From Tissierellales bacterium (lineage in GTDB: Bacteria > Bacillota > Clostridia > Tissierellales > Tissierellaceae), in contig JACIXZ010000012.1 in assembly GCA_014360205.1 (NCBI GenBank), positions 1 through 38,045 on the forward strand: a stretch of 38,045 bases of DNA, written 5' to 3'. The notes beneath the pieces are model-generated. The model was not told where the DNA came from, ran no database searches, and saw only the letters and a program-made list of their open reading frames with translations. The translations under genes were made by a program, and so were the position numbers. Below, one piece after another: positions 14,671 through 23,878 of this stretch. Each line of letters begins with the position of its first letter. Positions within the stretch are counted from its first letter, which is position 1.

Positions 14671-16181
14671 TGAAAAAAATAGCTATAATAATTTTTGCTC
14701 TATCTTTCATTGTGTCTGGATGTAGCACAATAGATATGGAGAATAGTGAGTTTATAATAGCTCCACAAAATCAAAAACCTCCTATATCTGGCAGATGGAT
14801 AATATCTGAAGTTCTCTATAAATATGAGAATACTATTGAATCTAATGATGAATATATTGGAAAAGAGCTTTTTTTTAACAAAGATGCCATTCTAATAAAT
14901 GATGACTATACTACCAATCCAAAATTTGCGATAAAAAATGTAGATTTGCAAGAGTATTTTTTCTATAGATATAAATTATCATCGGAGAATTTAGGTTTAA
15001 CTAACCAAGAGGCAAAGATAATAACAATTCGTAGTGATGAAAATTATTTTGCAGAATTTATTAAATTAGATGATGAAAACATGATATATTATTTAGACAA
15101 TGCGTTTTACAAATTGACTCTTGTTGATAAAGATATAAAATTAGAAGAAATTGAAAGATATATAGAGATCGAAAGAGCTATAAATATGCCACTACAGAGC
15201 ATGAAATCTGAAGAGTTAAGCTCAGGAGTTTTATTGGGAATAAAAATTCAAAAATTTGATGAAGACAAAAAAATTATAGATTGGGATTATGAAACAATTT
15301 GGATTAATATGCAGAACAAAGAATTAGAAGGTCTATTTAAGGTAGATAAGTTACTAGTACCTAGGAAAAATGGATTTTGGGAAATTGAACAAAATAGAGT
15401 ATATGCTAATGATAGTATATATGATAAAATAATAGCAAAACCAATATCAACCAATGAATCTTCTAATATATTATATACTACCAAAAGCCTAAATGATGAA
15501 GAAATGCATGTTGCATCTTCAAATTTTCAAAAAAGAAAACCTTCAATTTTAAAAAACATCTTATTCGTTGGAAATGACTATATATCAATAGAGAACATTG
15601 ACATAGAAAGAGATGATAGAAAAACACTTCAAGTATATGCTATTGATAATTTAGAAGATGAAAAACCAATAAGACTTTCTGATTTAATAGGAGAAAATGG
15701 AACTAATTTATTCAATGAAGGGGCAAGAAATTCTGTAAATTTTGAAAAAGCAATCACAGTAAATGAAGAAAACTTTGGATTAGTTAGAAGAAATGGATAC
15801 TGGACTTTAAAAGGAAGAGTTAATTTTAAAGAAAAAGAAATAGAATATTTTAGCGATTTTAGCATTAAAGCACTACCACCAAAAGAAATGGTCAGCTATG
15901 ATGAATTAGCTATCCCATTTGAAGTATTAAAACTGAATTTACCAAATGTTGTTGATGCTTTTTCATCTCCAAACAAGGATTTTATTGTAGTAAATACTTC
16001 AAATAATCTAGTGATTTATTTAATCGAAGGGGATGATGTTAGTAAAATTCCTGTTGCATCGATACCATTACCTGAAGGATCTACAATTATTATGTCTGAA
16101 TGGGCAACTGGTAGATATCCAAATATATGGCAAAAAATTTTAACTGAACAAGGTGCATATGAATTAGAATTTGAAAAATAA
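14670..16181 (+). CDS. Large lipoprotein of unknown function linked to the two-component system
   Basis: A 503-residue protein whose first residues form a lipoprotein signal: basic start, hydrophobic core, then IVSGCS, so the mature protein is tethered outside the membrane by that cysteine. The remainder is acidic and strand-rich, without known motifs. Repeated phrases of the type "RRNGYWTLKGR" and "RKNGFWEIEQNR" suggest related subdomains, each followed by a Tyr/Ile-containing segment. ATG 14670 has AGGAGG seven bases upstream; the TTG at 14667 is less suitable. Translational coupling to the histidine kinase suggests it is an accessory sensor, co-regulator or output of that system. I do not recognise the family. 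Confidence 0.8.
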   Translation: MKKIAIIIFALSFIVSGCSTIDMENSEFIIAPQNQKPPISGRWIISEVLYKYENTIESNDEYIGKELFFNKDAILINDDYTTNPKFAIKNVDLQEYFFYRYKLSSENLGLTNQEAKIITIRSDENYFAEFIKLDDENMIYYLDNAFYKLTLVDKDIKLEEIERYIEIERAINMPLQSMKSEELSSGVLLGIKIQKFDEDKKIIDWDYETIWINMQNKELEGLFKVDKLLVPRKNGFWEIEQNRVYANDSIYDKIIAKPISTNESSNILYTTKSLNDEEMHVASSNFQKRKPSILKNILFVGNDYISIENIDIERDDRKTLQVYAIDNLEDEKPIRLSDLIGENGTNLFNEGARNSVNFEKAITVNEENFGLVRRNGYWTLKGRVNFKEKEIEYFSDFSIKALPPKEMVSYDELAIPFEVLKLNLPNVVDAFSSPNKDFIVVNTSNNLVIYLIEGDDVSKIPVASIPLPEGSTIIMSEWATGRYPNIWQKILTEQGAYELEFEK

Positions 16182-16200
16182 AAATAGAAAGGGATAAAAT

Positions 16201-16593
16201 ATGACACAATCAAGTATGTTTTTATCACAAATAATTAATACCTTTTCTGGGCTAAAAGAATATTTGGGGAATGCATATATTTTATTTATATCTTTATTGA
16301 TAATTTTAATTTTAGTATTGGCCATTAATTATATTTATAGAAAAAATAATTATTTGAATTATTTACCTGGATTATTAGCATTAGTAGTTGGAGTCTTTAT
16401 GTTAATATTCAATATAGGGAACTTATTATATGTTGAAAATTTACACAAGCTGGAAACTACGATTGTCCTTATTGTTTCGGGATTATGTGGAATAATTTTT
16501 GCATTATTACTTTCAGTCATAAAAAAACCGAAAAAAAAGAAAAAGAAAGTTTCTAAAAAGAAAAAGAAAGATAACCAGAATGATTTAGAATAA
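16201..16593 (+). CDS. Small integral membrane protein with poly-lysine tail
   Basis: A 130-residue protein with about three membrane segments (roughly residues 27-44, 53-72 and 85-105). The final ~22 residues are a cytoplasmic tail of which more than half are lysine. The positive tail should sit on the cytoplasmic face and could contact nucleic acid or acidic lipids. It is 19 bases after the unknown lipoprotein gene and behind GAAAGGG, so it is probably the last gene of the deacetylase/two-component operon. A strong hairpin including its stop codon follows. No family is recognised. Confidence 0.75.
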   Translation: MTQSSMFLSQIINTFSGLKEYLGNAYILFISLLIILILVLAINYIYRKNNYLNYLPGLLALVVGVFMLIFNIGNLLYVENLHKLETTIVLIVSGLCGIIFALLLSVIKKPKKKKKKVSKKKKKDNQNDLE

Positions 16594-16635
16594 TAAACAA
16601 GCCATAAGTTTAATAGACTTATGGCTTGTTTATTA
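16591..16635. terminator. Bidirectional terminator between convergent genes
   Basis: A perfect 19-bp stem (16591-16609 with 16617-16635) closes a 7-base loop. It includes the TAA of the plus-strand membrane protein and, on the minus strand, the last codons and stop of the GIY-YIG gene. The arms begin and end with A/T runs, giving U-rich ends in both directions. Confidence 0.8.
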
Positions 16636-16861
16636 AATTAACCTTAGCTTTATGAGTAAGAGATTTTATTTGTTTTTCTCTCTTAAGTGCTAAAGATTTA
16701 TCTTCATATGTTTCAAAGTATACTAAAATTATAGGTATCCTACTTCGAGTATATTTTGCACCTTTTCCTGAGTTATGGGTCTTAAATCTTTTTTCTAAAT
16801 CAGTTGTAAAGCCTGTATATAATGATCCGTCTGCGCATTGACCTATATAAACAAAATACAT
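16619..16861 (-). CDS. GIY-YIG domain protein (YhbQ/UPF0213-like)
   Basis: An 80-residue single-domain protein. The GIY-YIG core is [18 protein letters not shown] (residues 2-19), with the conserved Arg in [20 protein letters not shown] and the metal-binding Glu in KREKQIKSL. Stand-alone proteins of this small family are common in bacteria and are thought to act on DNA structures, but their physiological role is poorly defined. The reverse-strand ATG follows AAGGAGATAT and lies 4 bases after the RecX stop. It is the last gene of a PspC-RecX-GIY-YIG unit, and its C-terminal codons lie in the bidirectional terminator. Confidence 0.9.
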   Translation of the reverse strand: MYFVYIGQCADGSLYTGFTTDLEKRFKTHNSGKGAKYTRSRIPIILVYFETYEDKSLALKREKQIKSLTHKAKVNLINKP

Positions 16862-16865
16862 ATAA

Positions 16866-17456
16866 TCATATCTCCTTTTTAGAGAAAGCTGAGTCTACGA
16901 TTTTTTTCGAAAAACTGTAACTATGCCCACGTCTTTGAAGATAAGAAAGGGCTTTGTTAATTGCCTTAATCTTATCTTTTTCATATTCATCAAAGTACTT
17001 TTTACTTATTAAATTACACAGTTTTTCAAAATCACACTCAAAATATTCTTTAATAGAATATTTTATTATATTTTCATCTACACCCTTATTTTTTAACTCA
17101 TTATATATTTTATACTCTCCCCAATTATTATTAATGGATTTATAAGATATAAATTTTTTAGAGTATTCATAATCATTTAATAGATTTTCTTCGATTAATT
17201 TATTGACTGTTGCCTCAATTGTATTTTCATCGAAATTCTTAAGTTTTAAATACTTTCTCATTTCAGATATAGTTCTATCTTGATAAGATAGATATCTAAG
17301 AGACAGATTATAGGATTTTTTCTTATCAAGGTCTATTATATCCTGATTTATTTCTTCTACAATTTCGTCACTATAATTAACAACTATTTCTTCATCATTA
17401 TCAAAGGATATTATTTTTTTGGTATTGTAATTTTTAATTGATTTTATTTTCTTCAT
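16866..17456 (-). CDS. recX: RecX family regulator of RecA
   Basis: A 196-residue protein. After a ~50-residue charged N-terminal extension come three RecX-type three-helix repeats. The first is [24 protein letters not shown], the second [17 protein letters not shown], and the third covers [11 protein letters not shown]...[13 protein letters not shown]. RecX binds RecA and limits or modulates filament growth during recombination and SOS. The gene starts one base after the PspC stop and is followed 4 bases later by the GIY-YIG gene, which hints at a DNA-repair link for that nuclease-like protein. No recA is present in the window. Confidence 0.88.
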   Translation of the reverse strand: MKKIKSIKNYNTKKIISFDNDEEIVVNYSDEIVEEINQDIIDLDKKKSYNLSLRYLSYQDRTISEMRKYLKLKNFDENTIEATVNKLIEENLLNDYEYSKKFISYKSINNNWGEYKIYNELKNKGVDENIIKYSIKEYFECDFEKLCNLISKKYFDEYEKDKIKAINKALSYLQRRGHSYSFSKKIVDSAFSKKEI

Positions 17457-17457
17457 T

Positions 17458-17853
17458 TTATCTATTATCTTCCTTTTTTAGTATTAAATAGATACCTATA
17501 ATAATTAGGGCTACAGGCCAAAGATTAATTAATTTTAAGTATATATTCCATAATCGAAAATTGAACAATTTTAATATGGAATATATACCAATTATTACTA
17601 ATGTAAATCCTAAATATTTGCTTAAATCAGAAGGATTACTTTTAAAATAATTTTTAGAGCTATTTGTTGAATTTTCTTCAGGGATTATGATAGCTGCTAT
17701 TAAGTAAAAAAGCAAAACTTGACCAAATGAAATTATAGATAATATTATTGCAGCTATTCTGATGATTTTTGAGTCAACATTTAAAAACTTAGCTAAACCA
17801 CCACATACACCAAGTATTACTCTATCATTTTTTGAACGAGTTAACTTTTTCAT
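17458..17853 (-). CDS. PspC-domain membrane protein
   Basis: A 131-residue protein with an N-terminal PspC domain (about residues 3-60: LTRSKNDRVILGVCGGLAKFL, then SKIIRIAAIILSI and a membrane segment ending IIIPEE). Two further hydrophobic segments lie in roughly residues 77-125. PspC proteins belong to envelope-stress systems or act as small membrane sensors; here no PspA/PspB is nearby. The reverse-strand ATG follows GGAGG. It is the promoter-proximal gene of a unit with recX and the GIY-YIG gene, and is divergent from the FHA-FtsW-PBP operon. Confidence 0.88.
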   Translation of the reverse strand: MKKLTRSKNDRVILGVCGGLAKFLNVDSKIIRIAAIILSIISFGQVLLFYLIAAIIIPEENSTNSSKNYFKSNPSDLSKYLGFTLVIIGIYSILKLFNFRLWNIYLKLINLWPVALIIIGIYLILKKEDNR

Positions 17854-18041
17854 TTAAACCTCCATATTAGATCAAAGTTTATAAAAATTTATGGAGTAAA
17901 CTCTTAAATCTTTATTTTGAAATTTTAAATTATTAATTTTACTTTATATCTATGATAACAGATAAATAACTATATATAAATACAAAGTTTGATAATTCCA
18001 TTTATTATTAAAATATGGTAACATTATTAAAGGTGATGTAA

Positions 18042-18473
18042 ATGTTTAATATATTATCAATTCTTGCAAAGTACATATTTGTATTTATTATTTATATGTT
18101 TATTTTTTTGATTATTAGAATGATTTATCTTGATATAAATCAATTATCAATTGAAAAAAATTTAAACGGTGCTTATTTAAAATTATTAAATAGATTGGAT
18201 GATCTTCAATATAAACTTAAGGATAGTTATTCAATTGCAGATGAAATAACTTTGGGTCGAAGCAATGACAATGATATAGTTATTAAGAGTCCATATGTTT
18301 CTAAACATCATTTTAAAATAGTTAAAGATGAGAGAGAATTTTATATTGAAGATTTAAATAGCTCAAATGGAACATATATAAATGGAGAGAGAATTTATGA
18401 TGCAAGAAAATTAAAAAAAGGAGACATAATAAAAGTAGGTGAATTAGAATTTATGTTCATGGATATGAACTAG
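18042..18473 (+). CDS. Membrane-anchored FHA-domain protein
   Basis: A 143-residue protein: one N-terminal membrane segment (about residues 6-28), a short charged linker, then a forkhead-associated domain at about 62-140. The phosphothreonine-binding signature is intact: TLGRSNDNDIVI, SPYVSKHHF and DLNSSNGTYINGERI. It should bind phosphothreonine on the cytoplasmic side. Nine bases downstream lie FtsW/RodA and penicillin-binding protein genes, an order recalling the actinobacterial fha-rodA-pbpA locus. That locus also has serine/threonine kinases, absent here. The ATG is preceded by AAAGGTGATG. Role: probably recruits or regulates wall-synthesis machinery in response to protein phosphorylation (inference). 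Confidence 0.9.
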   Translation: MFNILSILAKYIFVFIIYMFIFLIIRMIYLDINQLSIEKNLNGAYLKLLNRLDDLQYKLKDSYSIADEITLGRSNDNDIVIKSPYVSKHHFKIVKDEREFYIEDLNSSNGTYINGERIYDARKLKKGDIIKVGELEFMFMDMN

Positions 18474-18482
18474 GAGATGAAT

Positions 18483-19724
18483 ATGAAACTTATAAATTTT
18501 AAAACTGCAAGGAATTTATTATTTATTTTTGAAATAATTTCTTTATCGTTAATATTTTTATATAATTGGCCTAATATTGAAATCAATACCATATATTTGT
18601 CCTTAGGGTTAATAGCGTTGGTTTATGTTTCAAATGTTATTTTATTGAAATTATCTAAAGGGGACAATTATATATTTTTAATTGTATGTATGTTGATGTC
18701 AATTGGGATTATTATGATATACAGGATTGACCCAAATTTAGGAATCAGACAATTACAATGGTTGTATATTGGTATTATTAGCTTTTTCATAACTTATATT
18801 TTTTTTAAATTCTACAATAAATGGGATAAACATTTTGAATTATATTTAGCAATTAGTTATATTCTATTTTTTTCGACACTTTTTTTCGGATTAAGAACTA
18901 ATGGTTCATTAAGATGGATAAATATAGGAGGGTTATCATTCCAGCCTTCAGAACTAATAAAAATAATTTTTGTATTTATTTTAGCTTGTATATATTCTGG
19001 TAAGGCTTTTAGTGCTAATTCAAAATTTGATAAACACAAAGAAATAATAACATTAGGAATTGTTTACTCTTTTATAGCCATTCTATTCATTCAAAGAAAT
19101 CTAGGAGCATCGATAGTGTTTTTTGCAATATACGCTGGTATTCAATATATTTACACTCAAAACCTCAAATATACAATTTATAATTTAGTCCTTTTTACTT
19201 TTGGAGGGTTTGCAGGATATTTTATATTTGATCATGTGAGAATAAGATTTATTACTTGGCTAAATCCATGGGAATTTATCGATACTATTGGTTACCAAAT
19301 AACTCAATCATTGTTTGCAATTGCAGAAGGTGGTTTTTTCGGAACGGGTATAGGCAGGGGACGACCTAATTTTATTCCTTTATCTTATAATGATTTTATA
19401 TTTTCTGCAATTATAGAAGAGATGGGTATATTAACAGGAATCGGGATAATAATGTTATATTTAATTTTTGTTTATAGGGGATTTAAGATTGCTCTAAAAC
19501 AGGAGGAAATGTTTTATAGAATTATTTCTATTGGAATTAGTCTCTTATTTGGAGTTCAAACATTTATAATAATTGGTGGAGTAATTAAATTAATACCATT
19601 AACAGGGTTAACATTGCCTTTTATTTCTTATGGTGGGACTTCCATAGTGACTAGCTTTATTGCTTTAGGGTTTTTACAAGGGGCTTCTGAAAAGGATTTA
19701 AATGGAGGTTCTCAAAATGAGTGA
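18483..19724 (+). CDS. FtsW/RodA/SpoVE family peptidoglycan polymerase
   Basis: A 413-residue polytopic membrane protein of about ten segments, a SEDS-family glycosyltransferase that polymerises lipid II. Family motifs are GSLRWINIGGLSFQPSELIK, NPWEFIDTIGYQ...QSLFAIAEGG, the GIGRGRP-NFIPLSYNDFIFS-IIEEMG block and the C-terminal PFISYGG. ATG 18483 is preferred to ATG 18477, because AGGAG is spaced only for the former. The downstream PBP gene overlaps its end by 8 bases, as expected for a SEDS-PBP pair. Whether it serves elongation (RodA) or division (FtsW) cannot be told from sequence. Confidence 0.93.
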   Translation: MKLINFKTARNLLFIFEIISLSLIFLYNWPNIEINTIYLSLGLIALVYVSNVILLKLSKGDNYIFLIVCMLMSIGIIMIYRIDPNLGIRQLQWLYIGIISFFITYIFFKFYNKWDKHFELYLAISYILFFSTLFFGLRTNGSLRWINIGGLSFQPSELIKIIFVFILACIYSGKAFSANSKFDKHKEIITLGIVYSFIAILFIQRNLGASIVFFAIYAGIQYIYTQNLKYTIYNLVLFTFGGFAGYFIFDHVRIRFITWLNPWEFIDTIGYQITQSLFAIAEGGFFGTGIGRGRPNFIPLSYNDFIFSAIIEEMGILTGIGIIMLYLIFVYRGFKIALKQEEMFYRIISIGISLLFGVQTFIIIGGVIKLIPLTGLTLPFISYGGTSIVTSFIALGFLQGASEKDLNGGSQNE

Positions 19725-21123
19725 TATAGAAAGAAAGAGAATATTAAAAGTTGTTTCAATAATGGCATTTCTAAATATAATTTTGATTTTTTATTTAACA
19801 TATTTTCAGATATTTCAAGCAGAGAACATTAAACAAAATCCGTATAATAAGCGTTTGTGGGCAGATGAACAAGAAATTATCAGAGGTAGTTTCTATGATA
19901 GAAATAACAATGTTTTAGCATATTCTATAATTGGAGAAAATGATAACATAGAGAGAGTATATAAATATGACTATTTATATAGCCATATTATTGGGTATAG
20001 TTTTAGAGAGTATGGAAAAGCAGGTTTAGAAAAAACTTATAATTCAAGTTTAATTGGCAACACAAATACAATTGATATAAATAACATTAAGAATTTAATT
20101 GGTAATGAGAGACAAGGCAATGACATAGTTTTGACAATTGATCATGATATACAACAAAAATCTAGAGAATTGCTTTTAGGCAAAAAAGGCAGCATAATAA
20201 CCATGAATCCAAAAACAGGTGAAATATACTCTATGGTTAGCATGCCAGACTTTAATGTAAATAATTTAGCAAATGAATGGGAAAATATCATAGAAAACCC
20301 AAATAGCCCTCTATTAAATAGAGCTACTCAAGGATTGTATCCTCCAGGATCAACATTTAAGATCGTAACAGCATTATCATCATTGCAAAATGATAGCACT
20401 GATACTGATTATATATGCACTGGGTCAATAATTGTCGATGGTTATAGGATTAATGATTATGATGGGAAAAACCATGGAAATGTTGGTTTAGAAGATGCCT
20501 TTATTGAATCTTGTAACACTTATTTTGCTGAAGCTTCCTTAAGATTAGGGCATGATAAAATATTAGAGACAGCTGAAAATTTTTACTTTAATAAAAAAAT
20601 TCAATTTGATTTAGACTTAAAACAATCCTCTTTTCCAACTAATGATATGACAAAAACTGAATTGGCAGCTTCGGGTATTGGGCAAGGAAGAATTTTAGTA
20701 ACTCCTTTAGAAATGCTCATGGTTACTTCTGCAATAGCAAACGATGGAAACATTGTAAAACCACACTTAGTGTCAAAAATATTATCTTATAAAGGAGATG
20801 TGATAGAGACTAGATCCATAGAAATTTTAAATAATGTCGGTAATTATAACGATGTAAAAAAAATACAAGATATGATGATTGATGCTGTAAGAATTGGGAC
20901 AGGCAAAAATGCTAAACTTAGAGATATAACAGTTGCAGGAAAGACTGGTACAGCAGAAAATTCTTCAGGATTAGATCACGCATGGTTTGTAGGTTATGCA
21001 CCTGCTGAGAATCCCAAAATAGCAGTGGTAGTTTTATTAGAAGAAGAAGGGGCAACTGGAGGAAGATCTGCAGCTCCAATAGCTAAAGATCTTATTGAAT
21101 TTTCTTTACAAAAGTTAAATTAG
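19717..21123 (+). CDS. Class B-like penicillin-binding transpeptidase
   Basis: A 468-residue membrane-anchored transpeptidase. An N-terminal membrane segment (about residues 11-30) precedes a short pedestal region and the penicillin-binding domain. The active-site motifs are STFK (212-215, serine nucleophile), SCN (265-267) and KTGT (409-412), all intact. It is smaller than typical PBP2, like actinobacterial PbpA. ATG 19717 has GGAGG at the right distance; the ATG at 19702 overlaps that site. Overlap with the SEDS gene implies coupled translation and a polymerase/cross-linker complex. Immediately downstream is the oligoendopeptidase gene. Confidence 0.93.
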   Translation: MSDIERKRILKVVSIMAFLNIILIFYLTYFQIFQAENIKQNPYNKRLWADEQEIIRGSFYDRNNNVLAYSIIGENDNIERVYKYDYLYSHIIGYSFREYGKAGLEKTYNSSLIGNTNTIDINNIKNLIGNERQGNDIVLTIDHDIQQKSRELLLGKKGSIITMNPKTGEIYSMVSMPDFNVNNLANEWENIIENPNSPLLNRATQGLYPPGSTFKIVTALSSLQNDSTDTDYICTGSIIVDGYRINDYDGKNHGNVGLEDAFIESCNTYFAEASLRLGHDKILETAENFYFNKKIQFDLDLKQSSFPTNDMTKTELAASGIGQGRILVTPLEMLMVTSAIANDGNIVKPHLVSKILSYKGDVIETRSIEILNNVGNYNDVKKIQDMMIDAVRIGTGKNAKLRDITVAGKTGTAENSSGLDHAWFVGYAPAENPKIAVVVLLEEEGATGGRSAAPIAKDLIEFSLQKLN

Positions 21124-21134
21124 GAGGTATTTAC

Positions 21135-22922
21135 TTGAAAATTAAAGAGAGAAGTGAAATTTCAAAGGAATATATGTGGAATCTAGAAGATATTTACAGC
21201 AATAATGAAGAACTAGAAGAAGAATTAAAAAAATTAGAAAAAGATTGGGAAATTATCTCTAAAATGAAAGGAAATTTAACATCAAATTCAACTAATCTTC
21301 TAGAAGGATTAGTACTAAGAGATGAGATACTGAGGATAGTAGAAAAAATCTTTTCTTATGCAAGCATGAAGTTTGATGAAGATACAAGAGTAAATGAATC
21401 ACAAGAACTATTTGATAAAGCAATTTCATTATATTCAAAGTCGCTAGACATACTTTCGTTTATCATACCTGAAATTTTAAGCGCAGATGAGAATAATTTA
21501 AAAAAATATATTAAAGAAGACTCTAGATTAAAAATATATGAGCATTTCATAGATGATATACTAAGAAGGAAAGAACATATATTGTCAGATAAAGAAGAAT
21601 CGATAATCGCACAATATAGCGAGGCTCTGATGGCTCCTGAAAATATTTACTCAATCTTCAACGGAGCTGATTTAACTTTCCCTGTTATAAATAAGAATGG
21701 CACAGAAATAGAAATTACTCAAGGTAATTTTATTCAGTTATTAGAAGATAGAGATAGGGAATTTAGGAAAAAAGTTTTTTATGAATTTTATAATGTATTC
21801 TTTAAGTTTAGAAACACATTAGCATCAACATTAAATGGAAATATTAAGAAAAACATCATAACTGCCAGAATAAGAAATTACAGTTCGGCTTTAGAAGCTA
21901 GTTTATCAGAAAATAATGTTGATGTCATAGTTTATGATAATTTACTGGATTCGATCCATAGGAATCTAGATAGTATGCATAAATATGTAGAGGTAAGGAA
22001 AAAAGCATTAAAATTAGACGAAATCAATATGTATGATCTTTATACGCCTTTAGTTGAAAATATAGACGATAGTATAGATTATGAAAAAGCTAAGAATATG
22101 GTTTTAGAAGGCTTGAAACCACTTGGAGATGAATATATAAGTATCGTAGAAGGAGCATTTAAAGATGGCTGGATAGATGTTTATGAGAACAAAGGAAAAA
22201 GATCTGGAGCATACTCCGGTGGTTCTTACGATACAAAACCCTATATTCTTCTTAACTATCACGAAAGATTAGATGACGTATTTACACTTGCTCACGAGCT
22301 TGGGCATTCAATGCACAGCTATTACACGAGAGAAAATCAGCCTTACATTAATGGAAATTATAGCATTTTTGTCGCGGAAGTAGCCTCAACAGTTAATGAA
22401 ATATTGCTTTTGCTGGATTTGCTTAATAAAGCTACTAACTCAAAAGAAAAAGCTTATTTATTAAATCATTATCTTGAAAGTTTTAGGACAACTGTATTTA
22501 GGCAAGCGATGTTTGCTGAGTTTGAAAAGTCTATATATGAATATGTAGAAAAAGACAATGCTATTACAGCTGACTATTTAAACAAAACATATAGAGACTT
22601 AAATAGACTTTATTATGGGAATAGCATAATATTAGATGACTTAATAGATATAGAATGGGCACGAATACCTCATTTTTATTATAATTTTTATGTTTATCAA
22701 TATGCTACAGGCTTTTGTTCTGCAGTTACATTAGCAAATGACATATATAATAAAAAAGAAGGAAGTTTAGAAAAATATATTGAGTTTCTAAAAAGTGGAA
22801 ATTCTGATTATCCTCTAAATGTATTGAAAAAAGCAGGGGTTGATATGTCTACAAATGAACCACTTGAAAGGTCTCTAAAAGTTTTTAGAAATTTAGTTGA
22901 TGAATTTGATAAATTAATCTAA
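21135..22922 (+). CDS. pepF: Oligoendopeptidase F (M3 metallopeptidase)
   Basis: A 595-residue cytosolic zinc peptidase of family M3B, of normal length. The zinc motif HELGH is at residues 387-391 within AHELGHSMHSYY; the third ligand is a Glu in FVAEVAST some 20 residues later. IPHFYYNFYVYQYATG near the C-terminus is the PepF substrate-pocket signature. It cleaves short peptides in the cytoplasm. The start is TTG 21135 behind AGGAGGT. It lies 11 bases after the PBP gene and ends at a strong bidirectional terminator, so it is probably the last gene of the FHA operon. A link to wall synthesis need not exist. Confidence 0.95.
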   Translation: MKIKERSEISKEYMWNLEDIYSNNEELEEELKKLEKDWEIISKMKGNLTSNSTNLLEGLVLRDEILRIVEKIFSYASMKFDEDTRVNESQELFDKAISLYSKSLDILSFIIPEILSADENNLKKYIKEDSRLKIYEHFIDDILRRKEHILSDKEESIIAQYSEALMAPENIYSIFNGADLTFPVINKNGTEIEITQGNFIQLLEDRDREFRKKVFYEFYNVFFKFRNTLASTLNGNIKKNIITARIRNYSSALEASLSENNVDVIVYDNLLDSIHRNLDSMHKYVEVRKKALKLDEINMYDLYTPLVENIDDSIDYEKAKNMVLEGLKPLGDEYISIVEGAFKDGWIDVYENKGKRSGAYSGGSYDTKPYILLNYHERLDDVFTLAHELGHSMHSYYTRENQPYINGNYSIFVAEVASTVNEILLLLDLLNKATNSKEKAYLLNHYLESFRTTVFRQAMFAEFEKSIYEYVEKDNAITADYLNKTYRDLNRLYYGNSIILDDLIDIEWARIPHFYYNFYVYQYATGFCSAVTLANDIYNKKEGSLEKYIEFLKSGNSDYPLNVLKKAGVDMSTNEPLERSLKVFRNLVDEFDKLI

Positions 22923-22974
22923 AAAATGCTCCTAACGGCATATAATTATAAATTTGTCTGTTAGGAGCATTTTT
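22922..22974. terminator. Bidirectional rho-independent terminator
   Basis: A perfect 15-bp stem (22922-22936 with 22960-22974) with a 23-base loop begins with an A-run and ends with a T-run. Both convergent transcripts (pepF and NAD kinase) therefore meet a GC-containing hairpin followed by U's. Confidence 0.85.
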
Positions 22975-22975
22975 G

Positions 22976-23785
22976 TTATAAAAATTTATTTTTTAAGTTT
23001 TCCCAGTACATGTCTTTGCTAAAATTTAATTTATATATTGTTTTTTTAGAAATTGTCAAATCAATTGTTGAAATATCTTTATATTTATATTCATATCCAT
23101 CATTCACAATTAAAATAGAATTCATATATCTTCTTTCTGGGTTTATTTTAATAACAGAATCACCTGGAATAATTGTGCTATTTGGTAAGCTTCTATATGC
23201 ATTTGAAATTATAGGAGATATTGGAGTAATTTGAAGTGCTTTTATACTTGGGTGAATTATGCTACCACCTGCAGAGTAATTATAAGCAGTGCTGCCAACT
23301 GGAGTAGAAATAATCAATCCATCTCCGCTAAATTTTTCCAAATGATTATTATCAATTGAAACATCAAGATGAATAATCTTTGAAGCAATTCCTTTAATTA
23401 CAATTTCGTTGATTGCTGTTTGATAATAACATTTTTCATCAGAACAAATAGAAGCACTCACTAGAAAAATCTCATCTATATTGTAATCTCCGCTGATATA
23501 CCTTTGAATAAAAGTATCAATACCATCAGGAGTTATTTCTTGAAAGAATCCAAGATGCCCTGTATTGATGCCAACAAAAGGGATACTAGGGAATTTACTT
23601 CTATGAACAGCTCTTAAAAATGCTCCATCACCACCTATACATATATTTAATTCGGCTTTTTCGTCATAAGTAACAGAAGGCTCGAACCCACTTTTTCTTA
23701 ATTTAGAAACAAGTATTTCTGAAGTTTTTCTGGATTCATAATTTCGATTAGAGATTATGTTAACAACACGTTTGTTCAAAGCCAT
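22976..23785 (-). CDS. nadK: NAD kinase
   Basis: A 269-residue ATP-NAD kinase that makes NADP. The family motifs are present: GGDG (in NICIGGDGAFLRAV), GINTGHLGFF, the NEIVIKG strand, DGLIISTPVGSTAY with the conserved Ser-Thr-Ala-Tyr, and a C-terminal NDGYEYKY. The start at 23785 gives MALNKRVVNII and has AAGGACG upstream. The longer frame to 23842 adds a hydrophobic stretch not found in the family and is rejected. It is divergent from an RluA-type gene, a neighbourhood often seen with nadK in clostridia. Confidence 0.93.
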   Translation of the reverse strand: MALNKRVVNIISNRNYESRKTSEILVSKLRKSGFEPSVTYDEKAELNICIGGDGAFLRAVHRSKFPSIPFVGINTGHLGFFQEITPDGIDTFIQRYISGDYNIDEIFLVSASICSDEKCYYQTAINEIVIKGIASKIIHLDVSIDNNHLEKFSGDGLIISTPVGSTAYNYSAGGSIIHPSIKALQITPISPIISNAYRSLPNSTIIPGDSVIKINPERRYMNSILIVNDGYEYKYKDISTIDLTISKKTIYKLNFSKDMYWENLKNKFL

Positions 23786-23878
23786 CACGTCCTTTATTTT
23801 TATAAATAAAATTGATATAATGATATATAATGATTGTAACATAAGTAAATGATTTAATAAATATTGTAGGAGAGAAAG

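Noticed and set aside
23786-23842. Longer N-terminus of NAD kinase
   Set aside because: It adds a hydrophobic segment atypical of this cytosolic enzyme and would fill the divergent promoter gap; ATG 23785 has a ribosome site.
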